A stretch of 64,000 nt of DNA from Streptomyces sp. HNM0574 (GCF_012726235.1 NZ_JAASAH010000001.1:682001-746000); one strand, 5' to 3'; counted from the first letter of the stretch, positions 40,455 through 48,863 are shown. Translations and numbers: made by a program. The notes: generated from the letters alone by a model not told the origin.

Positions 40455-41678
40455 TCACAGGAAGGTGTGTCCCTCGCCGCGGTAGGTGGGGAGGGTGCCC
40501 GTGACCCGGTCGCCCTCCACCACGTGCAGTTCGGCGAACCGCTCGCACAGCTCGCCGGACTTGGCGTGCCGGAACCACACCTTGTCCCCGAGCAGCAGAT
40601 CGTCCGCGGCGGGGCCCAGCAGCGGGGTCTGCACCTCGCCGGGCCCCTCCTGCGGGTCGTAGGCGAGGCCCCGGGGCAGGTACGGCTGCGGCAGCCGGTC
40701 CCGGCCCGCGACGCCCGAGGCCGGGTAGCCCCCGCCGAGCACGGTGACGGACCCGATCCCGGGACGCCGCACCACCGGCATCGCGAACAGCGCGGCCGGC
40801 CGGGCCGTGAACGAGGTGTAGTGGTCGAACAGCCGCGGCACGAACAGGCCCGAGCCCGCGGCCACTTCCGTCACCGCCGCCTCGGCCGCCGTGTGCTGCA
40901 CGCTGCCCGTACCGCCGCCGTTGACGAACTCCAGGCCGGGGGCGACGGCCCGCACCGCGCGGACCGCGTCGGCCCGCCGCACCGCCAGCTCCCGCCGCGC
41001 CGCCGCCTGCATCAGCCGCACCGCGCGCGAGCGCACCGGGCTGCCCGGCACCGCGTCGCCGACGCCCGCCACGTGCCCCTCGTAGCCCATCAGCCCGACC
41101 AGCCGGAAGCCGGGCCGCCGGGTCACCGAGCGGGCCAGTTCGGCGAGTTGGGCGGGGGAGTGCAGCGGGGAGCGGCGGGCGCCGACCCGTACCCGGCCGC
41201 CCAGCAGCCGCAGCGAGGTGTCCAGCTCCAGACAGACCCGGATCTCCTCGCGGCCGCCGTCCCGGGCCGCGTCGATCAGCGCCAGCTGCGCCGGGTCGTC
41301 GACCATCACCGTGACCGCGCGGGCCAGCTTCGGGTCGGCGGCCAGCTCGGCGTACCCGGCCCGGTCGGGGGAGGGGTAGGCGAGCAGCACGTCCTCCACA
41401 CCCGCGCGCGCGAGCCACAGCGACTCGTCGAGGGTGAAGCTCATGACGCCGCTGAACCCGTCCTTGGCCAGCACCCGCTCCAACAGGCCCCGGCAGCGCA
41501 GCGACTTGCTCGCCACCCGGACCGGCTTGCCGCGGGCCCGGCGGCGGAGCAGCTCGGCGTTCGCGTCGAACGCCTCCAGGTCGACGATCGCGAGCGGCGC
41601 GTCCAGATGCGCGGTGGCTCGGTCGTAACGGGCGCGAACGGATGCCTCGGCGGCGGTGCCGGATGTCGTATCGAACAC
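40455..41678 (-). CDS. PLP-dependent amino-acid deaminase/aldolase (alanine-racemase-fold, DSD1-like)
   Basis: A 407-residue PLP enzyme of the alanine racemase N-terminal/D-threonine aldolase group. The PLP-lysine region is KPVRVASKSLRCRG near residue 51, with LVGLMGYEGHVAG and FVNGGGTGSVQHT forming the phosphate-binding barrel loops. The C-terminal DSD-type domain has DKVWFRHAKSGELCERF, where the His and Cys could bind zinc. The GTG at 41678 has no ribosome-binding site; CAAGCT lies 6 nt upstream. Likely substrates are D- or beta-hydroxy amino acids. It is not a house-keeping alanine racemase. Confidence 0.83.
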   Translation of the reverse strand: MFDTTSGTAAEASVRARYDRATAHLDAPLAIVDLEAFDANAELLRRRARGKPVRVASKSLRCRGLLERVLAKDGFSGVMSFTLDESLWLARAGVEDVLLAYPSPDRAGYAELAADPKLARAVTVMVDDPAQLALIDAARDGGREEIRVCLELDTSLRLLGGRVRVGARRSPLHSPAQLAELARSVTRRPGFRLVGLMGYEGHVAGVGDAVPGSPVRSRAVRLMQAAARRELAVRRADAVRAVRAVAPGLEFVNGGGTGSVQHTAAEAAVTEVAAGSGLFVPRLFDHYTSFTARPAALFAMPVVRRPGIGSVTVLGGGYPASGVAGRDRLPQPYLPRGLAYDPQEGPGEVQTPLLGPAADDLLLGDKVWFRHAKSGELCERFAELHVVEGDRVTGTLPTYRGEGHTFL

Positions 41679-41835
41679 CCGGGCAGCTTGCCAGAGCCGC
41701 GCCCCCGGGCACAGCCCCGTTCACGCCCCGCCCGCCTCCGGCACCCGGTCCCCCCGCAGTTCGCGGGCGTGCGCCCGGCCGGCCGCCCGCCCCTCGCCGG
41801 GGCTTTCCGCCGGACCGGAGGCGGTTCCGGCCGGG

Positions 41836-41866
41836 TTGCCGGACATACCTGTTCGCCCCGTAGAGT
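41836..41866 (+). promoter_or_regulatory. candidate promoter of the Pro-rich membrane protein/mycosin operon
   Basis: TTGCCG (41836-41841) and TAGAGT (41861-41866) are separated by 19 bp. A small hairpin (ATGCC 41922-41926, GGCAT 41933-41937) lies in the leader before the start at 41974. Confidence 0.4.
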
Positions 41867-41973
41867 GACGGCGCACGCTGCACCGTGCTGACCTGCGGCG
41901 TGTTGTCCGATACGAACCGGCATGCCCCGAAAGGCATTCGTGTGGGGTGGCACTGCGCGCGGGGAGGGTGCAG

Positions 41974-43500
41974 ATGAGCGCTGACGCCGACCGCACCCGC
42001 GTACCGTCGCCGCCGTCCGCCCCGCCGCGCCCCACCTCCCCGCCCCGCCCGGCCGCGGCTCCGCACGCGCACGTCCCCCCGAAACCCCAGTCGCCGCCGC
42101 CGTCCCCCGGCGCGGCCGGGCAGACGGAAGCGGAACCCGCCGGGACCGAGCCGATCCAGGAAGACGAGTCCACCGCACAGATGCCGCAGCCCACGGACGC
42201 GGACCGGCACCGGCCGCCGCGGCGGCCCGAGTCCCCCTCCCTCCCGGCACAGCAGGCGACGGCGCCCACCCAGCCCCCGCCGCCCACCGGGAAGCCGCTC
42301 ACCTCCACCGCTCGCCCCGCTCCCCGCCCCGCGCCGCCCCGCCGGGAACTCCCCGCCGAGGTCCCCGGCGCCTTCGGCCCCCCGCCGCCGCCCCGGGACA
42401 CCCCCGAGGCCCCCGAGCCCAACCGCCCCGCGAAACCCGCTAGTTCGGCCACCCCGGGCACCGGCGCCCCGTACGCGCACGGCGCGTACGGCCCGGCCCC
42501 CGCGTACCCGCCCGGCACCTACGACACGACCGGGCCCGCGCGCATCGGCCGCCCCCAGGCCGCGTACGGCAACGCCCGGCACGAGACGCCCGGTGACGGG
42601 ACGTCCGGTCACGGCGCCCCCGGCTACGGCGGCGAAGGCGCGCACCAGGGCGGCACGTTCGGCGGCGGAGCCTTCGCCGGGACCTTCGGCCAGGGCCCGC
42701 ACGGCACCGACACCTTCGGGACGCCGCCGAAACCCGCGCGCCCGCGCCCCCGGACGCGCAAGCTCGCCGCCGCCGTCTGCCTCGTGCTCGGCATAGGCCT
42801 GCTCGGCGGGGCCCTCGCGGGCGCGGTGCTCAGCGGCGACTCCGGCGAGAAGACGGCCGCCGAGGCCGAGTTCGACCGCACCCGCGAGCTGTGGCACAGC
42901 ACCCCCGTCGACGAGCTGTTCCCCAAGACCCTCAAGGGCGCGGCGGCCGGGCCCGGCGGGGCCGACCGCCGCTGGTTCCGCGTCGCCGTCGCCCCCGACA
43001 GCGGCTGTGCGAACGCCTTCGACCCGATGCTCACCAAGGCCCTCTCCCCGGCCGGCTGCCAGCGGCTGCTGCGCGCCACCTACGTGGACGAGACGACGAG
43101 CAGCGTCACCACCGTCGGCATGCTCTTCACCCGCACCGACAAGTCCGGGATGTCGGCGCTGCGCGAGCGGTTCGCGAAGGAGAGCCTCACCGAGCGCACC
43201 GATCTGATGCCGCGCGCCCAGCCCGCGCGCGGCACCGTCGCCGCCGACTTCGGCGACGCGCAGCGCGCCAGCTGGACCCTCCGCGTCCTCGCCGACGAGC
43301 CCGTCGTCGTCTACGCCGTCACCGGCTTCGCCGACGGCCGCGTCGTCAGCGACCCGCAGGCCGCCGCCGAGGCCACCGAGCAGGGCGAGACCTCGGCCGC
43401 GGCGCAGGCCGGGCTCGGCCACGACGCGCAGGGCATCGCGGACCGCGTCGAGCACCGGATGCGCAAGGCGGCGGCCGCCGCACGGGCGGAGGACGAGTGA
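41974..43500 (+). CDS. proline-rich single-pass membrane protein coupled to a mycosin protease
   Basis: A 508-residue protein of unknown function. Residues 1-250 are low complexity, rich in Pro, Ala, Gly, Thr and Tyr. One membrane helix follows (KLAAAVCLVLGIGLLGGALAGAV in part, about 260-282), then an extracellular domain of about 225 residues with two cysteines (SGCANAFDPML, PAGCQRLLRATY) that could pair. The ATG at 41974 follows GGGGAGGG. Its last codons overlap the start of the next gene (GTGA), so the pair is translationally coupled. The topology, a cytoplasmic disordered tail with a sensor-like outer domain, makes it a candidate partner or substrate of the protease. Confidence 0.8.
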   Translation: MSADADRTRVPSPPSAPPRPTSPPRPAAAPHAHVPPKPQSPPPSPGAAGQTEAEPAGTEPIQEDESTAQMPQPTDADRHRPPRRPESPSLPAQQATAPTQPPPPTGKPLTSTARPAPRPAPPRRELPAEVPGAFGPPPPPRDTPEAPEPNRPAKPASSATPGTGAPYAHGAYGPAPAYPPGTYDTTGPARIGRPQAAYGNARHETPGDGTSGHGAPGYGGEGAHQGGTFGGGAFAGTFGQGPHGTDTFGTPPKPARPRPRTRKLAAAVCLVLGIGLLGGALAGAVLSGDSGEKTAAEAEFDRTRELWHSTPVDELFPKTLKGAAAGPGGADRRWFRVAVAPDSGCANAFDPMLTKALSPAGCQRLLRATYVDETTSSVTTVGMLFTRTDKSGMSALRERFAKESLTERTDLMPRAQPARGTVAADFGDAQRASWTLRVLADEPVVVYAVTGFADGRVVSDPQAAAEATEQGETSAAAQAGLGHDAQGIADRVEHRMRKAAAAARAEDE

Positions 43501-44810
43501 ACCTCCCCGCCCGACGCGCCAACTCCCGCGCCCCGCACCCGAATCCGGCCCCCCACCCCACCCCAGGCACCGTGACCCCACACCCCGTACCCTCGCAGCG
43601 CCCGTCCCGCCGCGCCCGCGCGCGTGCCCGTTCCGCCGTGACGGCCCTGCTCGCCGCGGGGCTGGTGCTGCTGCCCGCCGCCGGGACGGCGGCCGCGGCC
43701 GAGGGCTCGGGCGTCCAGGAGCGGCAGTGGGGCCTGAAGGAGATCCACGCCCCCGACGCCTGGAAGACCACCAAGGGCAAGGGCATCACCGTCGCCGTCC
43801 TCGACACCGGGGTGGACACCGAGCACCCGGACCTGAAGGACAACACCCTGCCCGACAAGGACTTCGTCCGGATGGGCGCGGAGAAGGGCGACCGCCCCTG
43901 GGCCCGGCACGGCACCTCCATGGCCGGGATCATCGCGGGCCACGGGCACGGCAAGGGCGGCAGGCTCGGCGTCCTCGGCGTCGCGCCCGAGGCGAAGATC
44001 CTCCCCGTGCGCGTGCTGCTGGAGGACACCGACCCCGAGCGCAGGACCGCCCGCCACCAGCGCTCCGGAGCCCTCGCCGAGGGCATCCGGTACGCCGCCG
44101 ACCAGGGCGCCGACGTGATCAACATGTCGCTGGGCGACGACAGCCGCTCCGCCCATCCCGACCCCCGCGAGGACGCCGCCGTCCGCTACGCGCTCCGCAA
44201 GGGCGCGGTCGTCGTCGCCTCGGCCGGCAACGGCGGTGAGAAGGGCGACCACGTCTCCTACCCGGCCGCGTACCCCGGCGTCATCGCCGTCGCCGCCGTC
44301 GACCGGAACGGCAGCCGCGCCCCCTTCTCCACCCGCCGCTGGTACGCCACCGTCGCCGCACCGGGCAAGGACGTGCTGATAGCGGACCCGGACCGCACCT
44401 ACTACGAGGGCTGGGGCACCAGCGCCGCCTCCGCCTTCGTCTCCGGCTCGGTCGCGCTCGTCCGGGCCGCGCACCCGGACCTCAGCCCCGCGCAGGTCAA
44501 GGAGCTGATCGCGGACACCGCGCAGAACACCCCGGCGGGCGGCCGCAGCGACGCCCTCGGGACGGGCCTGGTCGACCCGGCCGCCGCCATCGAAATGGGC
44601 TCCAACGTCACCCCGCGCAAGCAGCAGCCCGGCCAACTCCCGTACGCGCACGAGTACTTCGGCTCCGGCCCGGACGACGGCATCAGCCCGGGCTGGACCG
44701 CGTTCCTGGCCGCCGTCGCGGGCGCGCTGCTGATCGCCGCCGCCGTGGCCCTGCGCCGCGGCGCGGGCCCCGGCGCCCCGGACGTCCCCGGGCCCCCGCC
44801 CGCCCGCTGA
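43497..44810 (+). CDS. subtilisin-type membrane-anchored serine protease (mycosin, MycP-like)
   Basis: A 437-residue S8 peptidase of the type VII secretion-associated mycosin kind. A long basic N-terminus leads to a signal peptide ending near AAAAEG (residue 70). The triad is D103 (VLDTGVD), H138 (RHGTSMAG) and S309 (GTSAASAF). A C-terminal membrane helix (WTAFLAAVAGALLIAAAVAL, about 400-420) and a short Pro-rich tail anchor it outside the membrane. GTG at 43497 follows GGAGGA and overlaps the stop of the Pro-rich membrane protein. No ESX secretion genes are nearby, so it may process its own neighbour instead of ESX substrates. Confidence 0.9.
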   Translation: MNLPARRANSRAPHPNPAPHPTPGTVTPHPVPSQRPSRRARARARSAVTALLAAGLVLLPAAGTAAAAEGSGVQERQWGLKEIHAPDAWKTTKGKGITVAVLDTGVDTEHPDLKDNTLPDKDFVRMGAEKGDRPWARHGTSMAGIIAGHGHGKGGRLGVLGVAPEAKILPVRVLLEDTDPERRTARHQRSGALAEGIRYAADQGADVINMSLGDDSRSAHPDPREDAAVRYALRKGAVVVASAGNGGEKGDHVSYPAAYPGVIAVAAVDRNGSRAPFSTRRWYATVAAPGKDVLIADPDRTYYEGWGTSAASAFVSGSVALVRAAHPDLSPAQVKELIADTAQNTPAGGRSDALGTGLVDPAAAIEMGSNVTPRKQQPGQLPYAHEYFGSGPDDGISPGWTAFLAAVAGALLIAAAVALRRGAGPGAPDVPGPPPAR

Positions 44811-44818
44811 CCCGCCCC

Positions 44819-44850
44819 GGCCCGGTCCCCGCGACCGGGCCGGATAGGGT
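44819..44850. terminator. terminator hairpin overlapping the sseB promoter region
   Basis: GGCCCGGT (44819-44826) pairs with ACCGGGCC (44834-44841), 8 bp with a 7-nt loop, just after the mycosin stop. TAGGGT (44845-44850) follows at once and is exactly 6 nt before the next start codon. Confidence 0.55.
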
Positions 44851-44856
44851 CGACGC

Positions 44857-45618
44857 GTGGCGCTCAAGAACATCCCCGACTCCGGCTACTCCACCGACGA
44901 CGGCTCCGCCGACCCGGCCCTCGCCGAGGCGCTCGCCGCCTGGCACGCGTCCCCGGACGCACCGGACGCCGGCCGCCGCGTCCTCGCGGCGCTGACCGGC
45001 ACCCGGCTACTCGTCCCCGTCGTCGCCGTCCTGGGGGAGAGCGAGACGGGCGAGGACGGGCTGCGCCGCGAGAAGAGCAGCGACATGGCCGTCCCCACGC
45101 TCACCGCGCCCGGCGGCCGCCGCGCCCTCCCCGCCTTCACCTCGACCGAAGCGCTGGCCCGCTGGCGCGCGGACGCCCGCCCCGTCGCCGTGCCCGTGCA
45201 CCAGGCGCTCCAGGCCCTGGCCCACGAGGGCGCCGACACCCTCGTCCTCGACCTCGCCGGCCCCGTCACGTACCAGGTCACCGGCGCCGCGCTCTACGCC
45301 CTCGCCGACGGCCGCACCGGCACGGCCCCCCTCGCACAACCCGCCGTCGCCGAGGCCCTCCGCACCGTCCTGGCCGCCGAACCCGAGGTGCTCGGCGCCC
45401 ACCTCGTCCCCGGCGACGGCGACAGCGACGGCACCCTCGCCCTCTCCCTCGCGCCCGCCGAGGGCAGCGCCGAGGAGGCGGCCCGCGCCGCCGCGCAGCG
45501 GATCGCCGGCGCGCTCGCCGCCGACGAGACGCTCCGCACCCACCTCGTACGCGGCCTGAACCTCGCCCTGCTCCCGCCCGGCACGGCGCTCCCCGACGGG
45601 GCCCTCTACCGCCGCTGA
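44857..45618 (+). CDS. SseB-family protein
   Basis: A 253-residue protein of the enhanced-serine-sensitivity SseB family, whose biochemical role is poorly known. The SseB N-terminal-like domain spans about 20-135 (LLVPVVAVLGESE, DMAVPTLTAPGGRRALPAFT, PVAVPVHQALQALAHEGADTLVLDLAGP). A C-terminal domain follows (about 155-253) with LPDGALYRR at the end. TAGGGT stands 6 nt before the GTG start, so the mRNA is probably leaderless. It lies alone between the mycosin pair and the aquaporin gene. Confidence 0.8.
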   Translation: MALKNIPDSGYSTDDGSADPALAEALAAWHASPDAPDAGRRVLAALTGTRLLVPVVAVLGESETGEDGLRREKSSDMAVPTLTAPGGRRALPAFTSTEALARWRADARPVAVPVHQALQALAHEGADTLVLDLAGPVTYQVTGAALYALADGRTGTAPLAQPAVAEALRTVLAAEPEVLGAHLVPGDGDSDGTLALSLAPAEGSAEEAARAAAQRIAGALAADETLRTHLVRGLNLALLPPGTALPDGALYRR

Positions 45619-45712
45619 GGCCGCCGGCCCGCCGCGCGCCCGACATGCGCCGCGGACGGGAGCGGCGGACACTCGGGGAGAAGATCGTCACCCCGACGTG
45701 ACAGGAGGCGGC

Positions 45713-46495
45713 ATGTCGAGCATGTCGACGTCTGACTTCTCACGGTCCGTCGAAGCGGCGGAGCGGGAAGCCCAGCCCTACGCGGCGGAATTCCTCGGGA
45801 CGCTGTTTCTCGTCTTCTTCGGTGCCGGCGCGGTGGTCCTGGCCGGCGAGTACATCGGCACCCTCGGCATCGCGCTCGCCTTCGGGTTCGTCCTGCTGGC
45901 CCTCGCCTACGCGATCGGCCCGCTCTCCGGCTGCCATGTGAACCCGGCCGTGACGCTCGGGATGCTGCTGGCCCGGCGCATGGACCTGCGCGAGGCGTGC
46001 ATCTACTGGATCTGCCAGGTGATCGGCGGCATCGTCGGCGCGGCCCTGCTGTTCCTCGTCGCCAAGCAGATCCCGGGGCTCCAGACCAGCGAGTCCTTCG
46101 GCAGCAACGGCTTCGGCGACCGCTCGGCCGTACAGATCAACGCCTGGGGCGCCCTGATCGCCGAGATCATCCTGACCGCGCTGCTCGTGTACGTGGTGCT
46201 CTCGGTGACCCACAAGGTCGCCCTGGTGGGCTTCGACGGACTGCCGATCGGCATGGCCCTCGGCGTCGTCCACCTCGTCGGCATCCCGCTGACGGGCACC
46301 TCCGTCAACCCGGCCCGCAGCATCGGCCCGGCCCTCTTCGCGGGCGGCGCCGCGATCACCCAGCTGTGGATGTTCATCGTCGCCCCGCTGCTGGGCGGCG
46401 CCCTCGCCGCGGTCCTGCACCGCCTCACCCACCCGCAGACCGGCTACGGCAACCTCGCGGCGAACGCCGAGCCCACCGAGTCCCACGACGACTGA
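45713..46495 (+). CDS. aquaporin-family (MIP) channel
   Basis: A 260-residue six-helix channel of the major intrinsic protein family. Both NPA boxes are intact: SGCHVNPAVTLG (about 78-89) and TGTSVNPARSIGPALF (about 197-212). A short insertion carrying QTSESFGSNGFGDRSAVQ stands between helices 3 and 4. The residues around the second NPA (Arg after NPA, and the following Ser-Ile-Gly-Pro-Ala) are those of water-selective AqpZ-like channels. The ATG at 45713 follows AGGAGG. A 17-bp bidirectional terminator follows. Confidence 0.92.
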   Translation: MSSMSTSDFSRSVEAAEREAQPYAAEFLGTLFLVFFGAGAVVLAGEYIGTLGIALAFGFVLLALAYAIGPLSGCHVNPAVTLGMLLARRMDLREACIYWICQVIGGIVGAALLFLVAKQIPGLQTSESFGSNGFGDRSAVQINAWGALIAEIILTALLVYVVLSVTHKVALVGFDGLPIGMALGVVHLVGIPLTGTSVNPARSIGPALFAGGAAITQLWMFIVAPLLGGALAAVLHRLTHPQTGYGNLAANAEPTESHDD

Positions 46496-46519
46496 CCGCC
46501 CCCGCATGCCGCCGCACAC

Positions 46520-46556
46520 GACGGTGCCCGCCGGAGCGTCTCCGGCGGGCACCGTC
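46520..46556. terminator. bidirectional terminator between aquaporin and DUF1844 genes
   Basis: A 17-bp perfect stem (46520-46536 with 46540-46556, loop CGT). Confidence 0.85.
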
Positions 46557-46573
46557 ACGTGCAGGGGGAGGGG

Positions 46574-46954
46574 TCAGCCCAGGACCGGGCCGGTGTACTT
46601 CTCGCCGGGGCCCTGGCCCGGCTCGTCCGGCACGGTCGACGCCTCGCGGAAGGCCAGCTGCAGGGACTTGAGCCCGTCCCGCAGCGGCGCCGCGTGGTAC
46701 GAACCGATCTCCGTGGCCCCGGCGGTGACCAGCCCGGCCAGCGCGGTGATCAGCTTGCGGGCCTCGTCCAGGTCCTTGTGCTCGGCGCCCTCCTCGGCCA
46801 GGCCGAGGTTGACGGCGGCGGAGCTCATCAGGTGCACCGCTACGGTGGTGATCACCTCGACCGCGGGAACGTCCGCGATGTCACGGGTGAGGCTGTCGAA
46901 ATCGGGGTTCTGCTCGGCGGGCCCGGCGGGCCCGGAGGAGGCGGCGTCGCTCAT
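46574..46954 (-). CDS. DUF1844-family protein
   Basis: A 126-residue protein matching the DUF1844 pattern, with the helical core ADVPAVEVITTVAVHLMSSA (about 27-46), AAVNLGLAEEG and DLDEARKLITALAGLV (about 60-76). The rest is charged and probably disordered. The function is unknown, but the gene is conserved beside infC in actinobacteria. It is divergent from the infC operon. The ATG at 46954 leaves 73 bp to the infC -10. Confidence 0.85.
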   Translation of the reverse strand: MSDAASSGPAGPAEQNPDFDSLTRDIADVPAVEVITTVAVHLMSSAAVNLGLAEEGAEHKDLDEARKLITALAGLVTAGATEIGSYHAAPLRDGLKSLQLAFREASTVPDEPGQGPGEKYTGPVLG

Positions 46955-47027
46955 GCGCCCCAGACTATGTCCCCGGCGGAGCCCGGGCCCCGCGCCCTCG
47001 CGTGTGGGGGCTGTCCCGCAGCCCTGC

Positions 47028-47333
47028 TATGCTGGGACATCGACCGGCCGAGGACAGCCAACCACACGAGAGCCACACCAGCACTCGCCGTGGAGCAGCT
47101 GACCTCAGGCCCACAAGTGGAGGCTCCGACTTCCCACCTGACGGCCCTCAGGGCTGCGGGTCACTGGTCAGGCTGCGCCCCGCGGTTCACCGCGGCGGTG
47201 CTCCCGTACCGAGGAGCCCCGCCTGTGTCCCGTCCGGGGCGTTTTTTGCGTCACGGCGCGGTGGTCACCACTTATCTAAGACTCATGCGCGGCCGTTCGC
47301 CAGACTGCCGCGCGGTGTACCCGAGGAGGCCCC
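47028..47333 (+). promoter_or_regulatory. infC promoter and long 5' leader with attenuator
   Basis: TATGCT (47028-47033) is the probable -10 and gives a leader of nearly 300 nt. A perfect hairpin CCGCGG-TTCA-CCGCGG lies at 47180-47195. A terminator-type hairpin follows: GCCCCG (47216-47221) pairs with CGGGGC (47235-47240) and is followed by GTTTTTT (47241-47247), a true U-tract. An early termination/read-through switch for the IF3-L35-L20 operon is likely. Codons are open through the leader from the ATG at 47029 but show no coding character. Confidence 0.65.
47216..47247 (+). terminator. Rho-independent attenuator in the infC leader
   Basis: A 6-bp GC stem with a 13-nt loop is followed by seven nucleotides containing six consecutive T residues. 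It is the only hairpin I noticed in the window with a run of six Ts, and it lies 87 nt upstream of the infC start instead of after a gene. Confidence 0.65.
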
Positions 47334-47954
47334 ATCAGCGCCGAGCCCCGCATCAACGACCGGATTCGCGTCCCCGAGGTGCGACTCGTCGGTCCCAGTG
47401 GCGAGCAGGTCGGCATCGTGCCGCTTGCCAAGGCCCTGGAGCTCGCACAGGAGTACGACCTCGACCTCGTCGAGGTGGCGGCCAATGCCCGCCCGCCCGT
47501 GTGCAAGCTCATGGACTACGGGAAGTTCAAGTACGAGTCGGCCATGAAGGCCCGTGAGGCGCGCAAGAACCAGGCGCACACGGTCATCAAGGAGATGAAG
47601 CTCCGGCCGAAGATCGATCCGCACGACTACGACACCAAGAAGGGTCACGTCGTCCGGTTCCTCAAGCAGGGTGACAAGGTCAAGATCACGATCATGTTCC
47701 GTGGTCGCGAGCAGTCGCGCCCCGAGCTGGGATTCCGGCTGCTGCAGCGGCTCGCTGACGATGTGGCCGACCTGGGCTTCGTGGAGTCCAACCCGAAGCA
47801 GGACGGCCGGAACATGATCATGGTTCTCGGTCCGCACAAGAAGAAGACCGAGGCGATGGCCGAGGCCCGCGAGGCGCAGGCCGCCCGCAAGGCCGGACGG
47901 CAGAGTGACTCCGCCGCCGCCGAGGAGTCCGCTGAGGAGCCCGCGGAGGCGTGA
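47334..47954 (+). CDS. infC: translation initiation factor IF-3 (predicted AUC start)
   Basis: IF-3 binds the 30S subunit and checks initiator tRNA and start codon. The family's N-terminal INxxIRxxEVRLI motif appears as [13 protein letters not shown] and begins at codon 7 from an ATC at 47334, directly behind CGAGGAGG (47322-47329). The first GTG (47379) would cut this motif away. The protein is therefore 206 residues, read [13 protein letters not shown] at the start with the first codon AUC. IF-3 discriminates against AUU/AUC starts, so this gives autoregulation as in E. coli, where infC starts with AUU. The rest ([50 protein letters not shown]) is canonical. The C-terminal 40 residues are an Ala/Glu-rich extension. 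Confidence 0.93.
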   Translation: MSAEPRINDRIRVPEVRLVGPSGEQVGIVPLAKALELAQEYDLDLVEVAANARPPVCKLMDYGKFKYESAMKAREARKNQAHTVIKEMKLRPKIDPHDYDTKKGHVVRFLKQGDKVKITIMFRGREQSRPELGFRLLQRLADDVADLGFVESNPKQDGRNMIMVLGPHKKKTEAMAEAREAQAARKAGRQSDSAAAEESAEEPAEA

Positions 47955-47998
47955 TCCTCTGGGGCGCCTGCCTCGGACAGTCCATACCGAACCAATGA

Positions 47999-48045
47999 CG
48001 CTTCCCCATGCCCGGCCCGGCCCGGACCGGTGTCAAGGGGAAGCG
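47999..48045 (+). promoter_or_regulatory. hairpin in the infC-rpmI gap, possible L20/L35 control element
   Basis: CGCTTCCCC (47999-48007) pairs with GGGGAAGCG (48037-48045), enclosing a GC-rich loop of 29 nt, just before the rpmI ribosome-binding site GAGGAGAG. In other bacteria L20 represses this operon by binding RNA upstream of rpmI. Confidence 0.45.
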
Positions 48046-48069
48046 CCACGACGAGGAGAGAACGGCGAC

Positions 48070-48264
48070 ATGCCGAAGAACAAGACGCACAGCGGTGCCA
48101 AGAAGCGCTTCAAGGTCACCGGCTCGGGCAAGGTGATGCGCCAGCGTGCCGGTCGCCGCCACCTTCTCGAGCACAAGCCGTCCACGCTGACGCGCCGCCT
48201 TGAGGGCAAGATCGAGATGGCCCCGGCCGACGCCAAGAAGATCAAGAAGCTTCTCGGCAAGTAA
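48070..48264 (+). CDS. rpmI: 50S ribosomal protein L35
   Basis: A 64-residue, highly basic ribosomal protein. [20 protein letters not shown] and the [16 protein letters not shown] segment are diagnostic, and the length is standard. The ATG at 48070 follows GAGGAGAGAACGGCGAC. It lies between infC and rplT in the usual order of the operon. Confidence 0.98.
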   Translation: MPKNKTHSGAKKRFKVTGSGKVMRQRAGRRHLLEHKPSTLTRRLEGKIEMAPADAKKIKKLLGK

Positions 48265-48293
48265 GACCCGCTAGACCGGGACCCCACCGTTCC

Positions 48294-48320
48294 GGGCCGG
48301 ACACCGCACACGTCCGGCCC
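48294..48320 (+). other. hairpin between rpmI and rplT
   Basis: A 9-bp perfect stem (GGGCCGGAC 48294-48302, GTCCGGCCC 48312-48320) with a 9-nt loop ends 11 nt before the rplT ribosome-binding site AAGGAG. It may affect read-through or L20 translation. Confidence 0.4.
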
Positions 48321-48340
48321 CGCCAACAAGGAGAATTCAC

Positions 48341-48724
48341 GTGGCACGCGTCAAGCGGGCAGTCAACGCTCAGAAGAAGCGCCGGGCGATCCTCGACCAG
48401 GCCAGCGGCTACCGCGGCCAGCGTTCGCGCCTGTACCGCAAGGCGAAGGAGCAGGTCACCCACTCCTACGTCTACAACTACAACGACCGCAAGAAGCGCA
48501 AGGGCGACTTCCGTCAGCTGTGGATCCAGCGGATCAACGCCGCTGCCCGCGCCAACGGCATCACCTACAACCGCTTCATCCAGGGTCTGAAGGCCGCCAA
48601 CATCGAGGTGGACCGCAAGATGCTGGCCGACCTCGCGGTCAACGACATCAACGCGTTCGCGCAGCTCGTCGAGGTGGCCCAGAAGGCCCTGCCGAGCGAC
48701 GTCAACGCCCCGAAGGCCGCCTGA
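48341..48724 (+). CDS. rplT: 50S ribosomal protein L20
   Basis: A 127-residue ribosomal assembly protein that binds 23S rRNA and, in several bacteria, represses its own operon. [20 protein letters not shown], the [20 protein letters not shown] segment and the globular C-terminal part ([20 protein letters not shown]) are canonical. The GTG at 48341 follows AAGGAG. A terminator follows. Confidence 0.98.
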   Translation: MARVKRAVNAQKKRRAILDQASGYRGQRSRLYRKAKEQVTHSYVYNYNDRKKRKGDFRQLWIQRINAAARANGITYNRFIQGLKAANIEVDRKMLADLAVNDINAFAQLVEVAQKALPSDVNAPKAA

Positions 48725-48758
48725 CGTCAGGCCCTTCGAAAGCGCGTCGAGCGTCTGG

Positions 48759-48787
48759 CGGACCCGTGGGCACTGCCCGCGGGTCCG
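48759..48787 (+). terminator. terminator after rplT
   Basis: A 13-bp stem with one G-U pair (arms 48759-48771 and 48775-48787) is followed by a moderately T-rich stretch (TTGCTTTGTG). Confidence 0.7.
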
Positions 48788-48863
48788 TTGCTTTGTGTGC
48801 GTGCCGGTCGCGAGCCCGGAGCGTACGGCCCCCTCGGACAACGAACGAAGTGAGCAGCCTCCC

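Noticed and set aside
47029..47320. Open frame from an ATG in the infC leader, possible leader peptide
   Set aside because: It runs far past the attenuator and into infC in another frame, has no ribosome-binding site and no codon bias of a real gene.
47379..47954. infC starting at GTG 47379
   Set aside because: This would remove the conserved [10 protein letters not shown] segment found in all IF-3 proteins and ignores the strong ribosome-binding site before the ATC.
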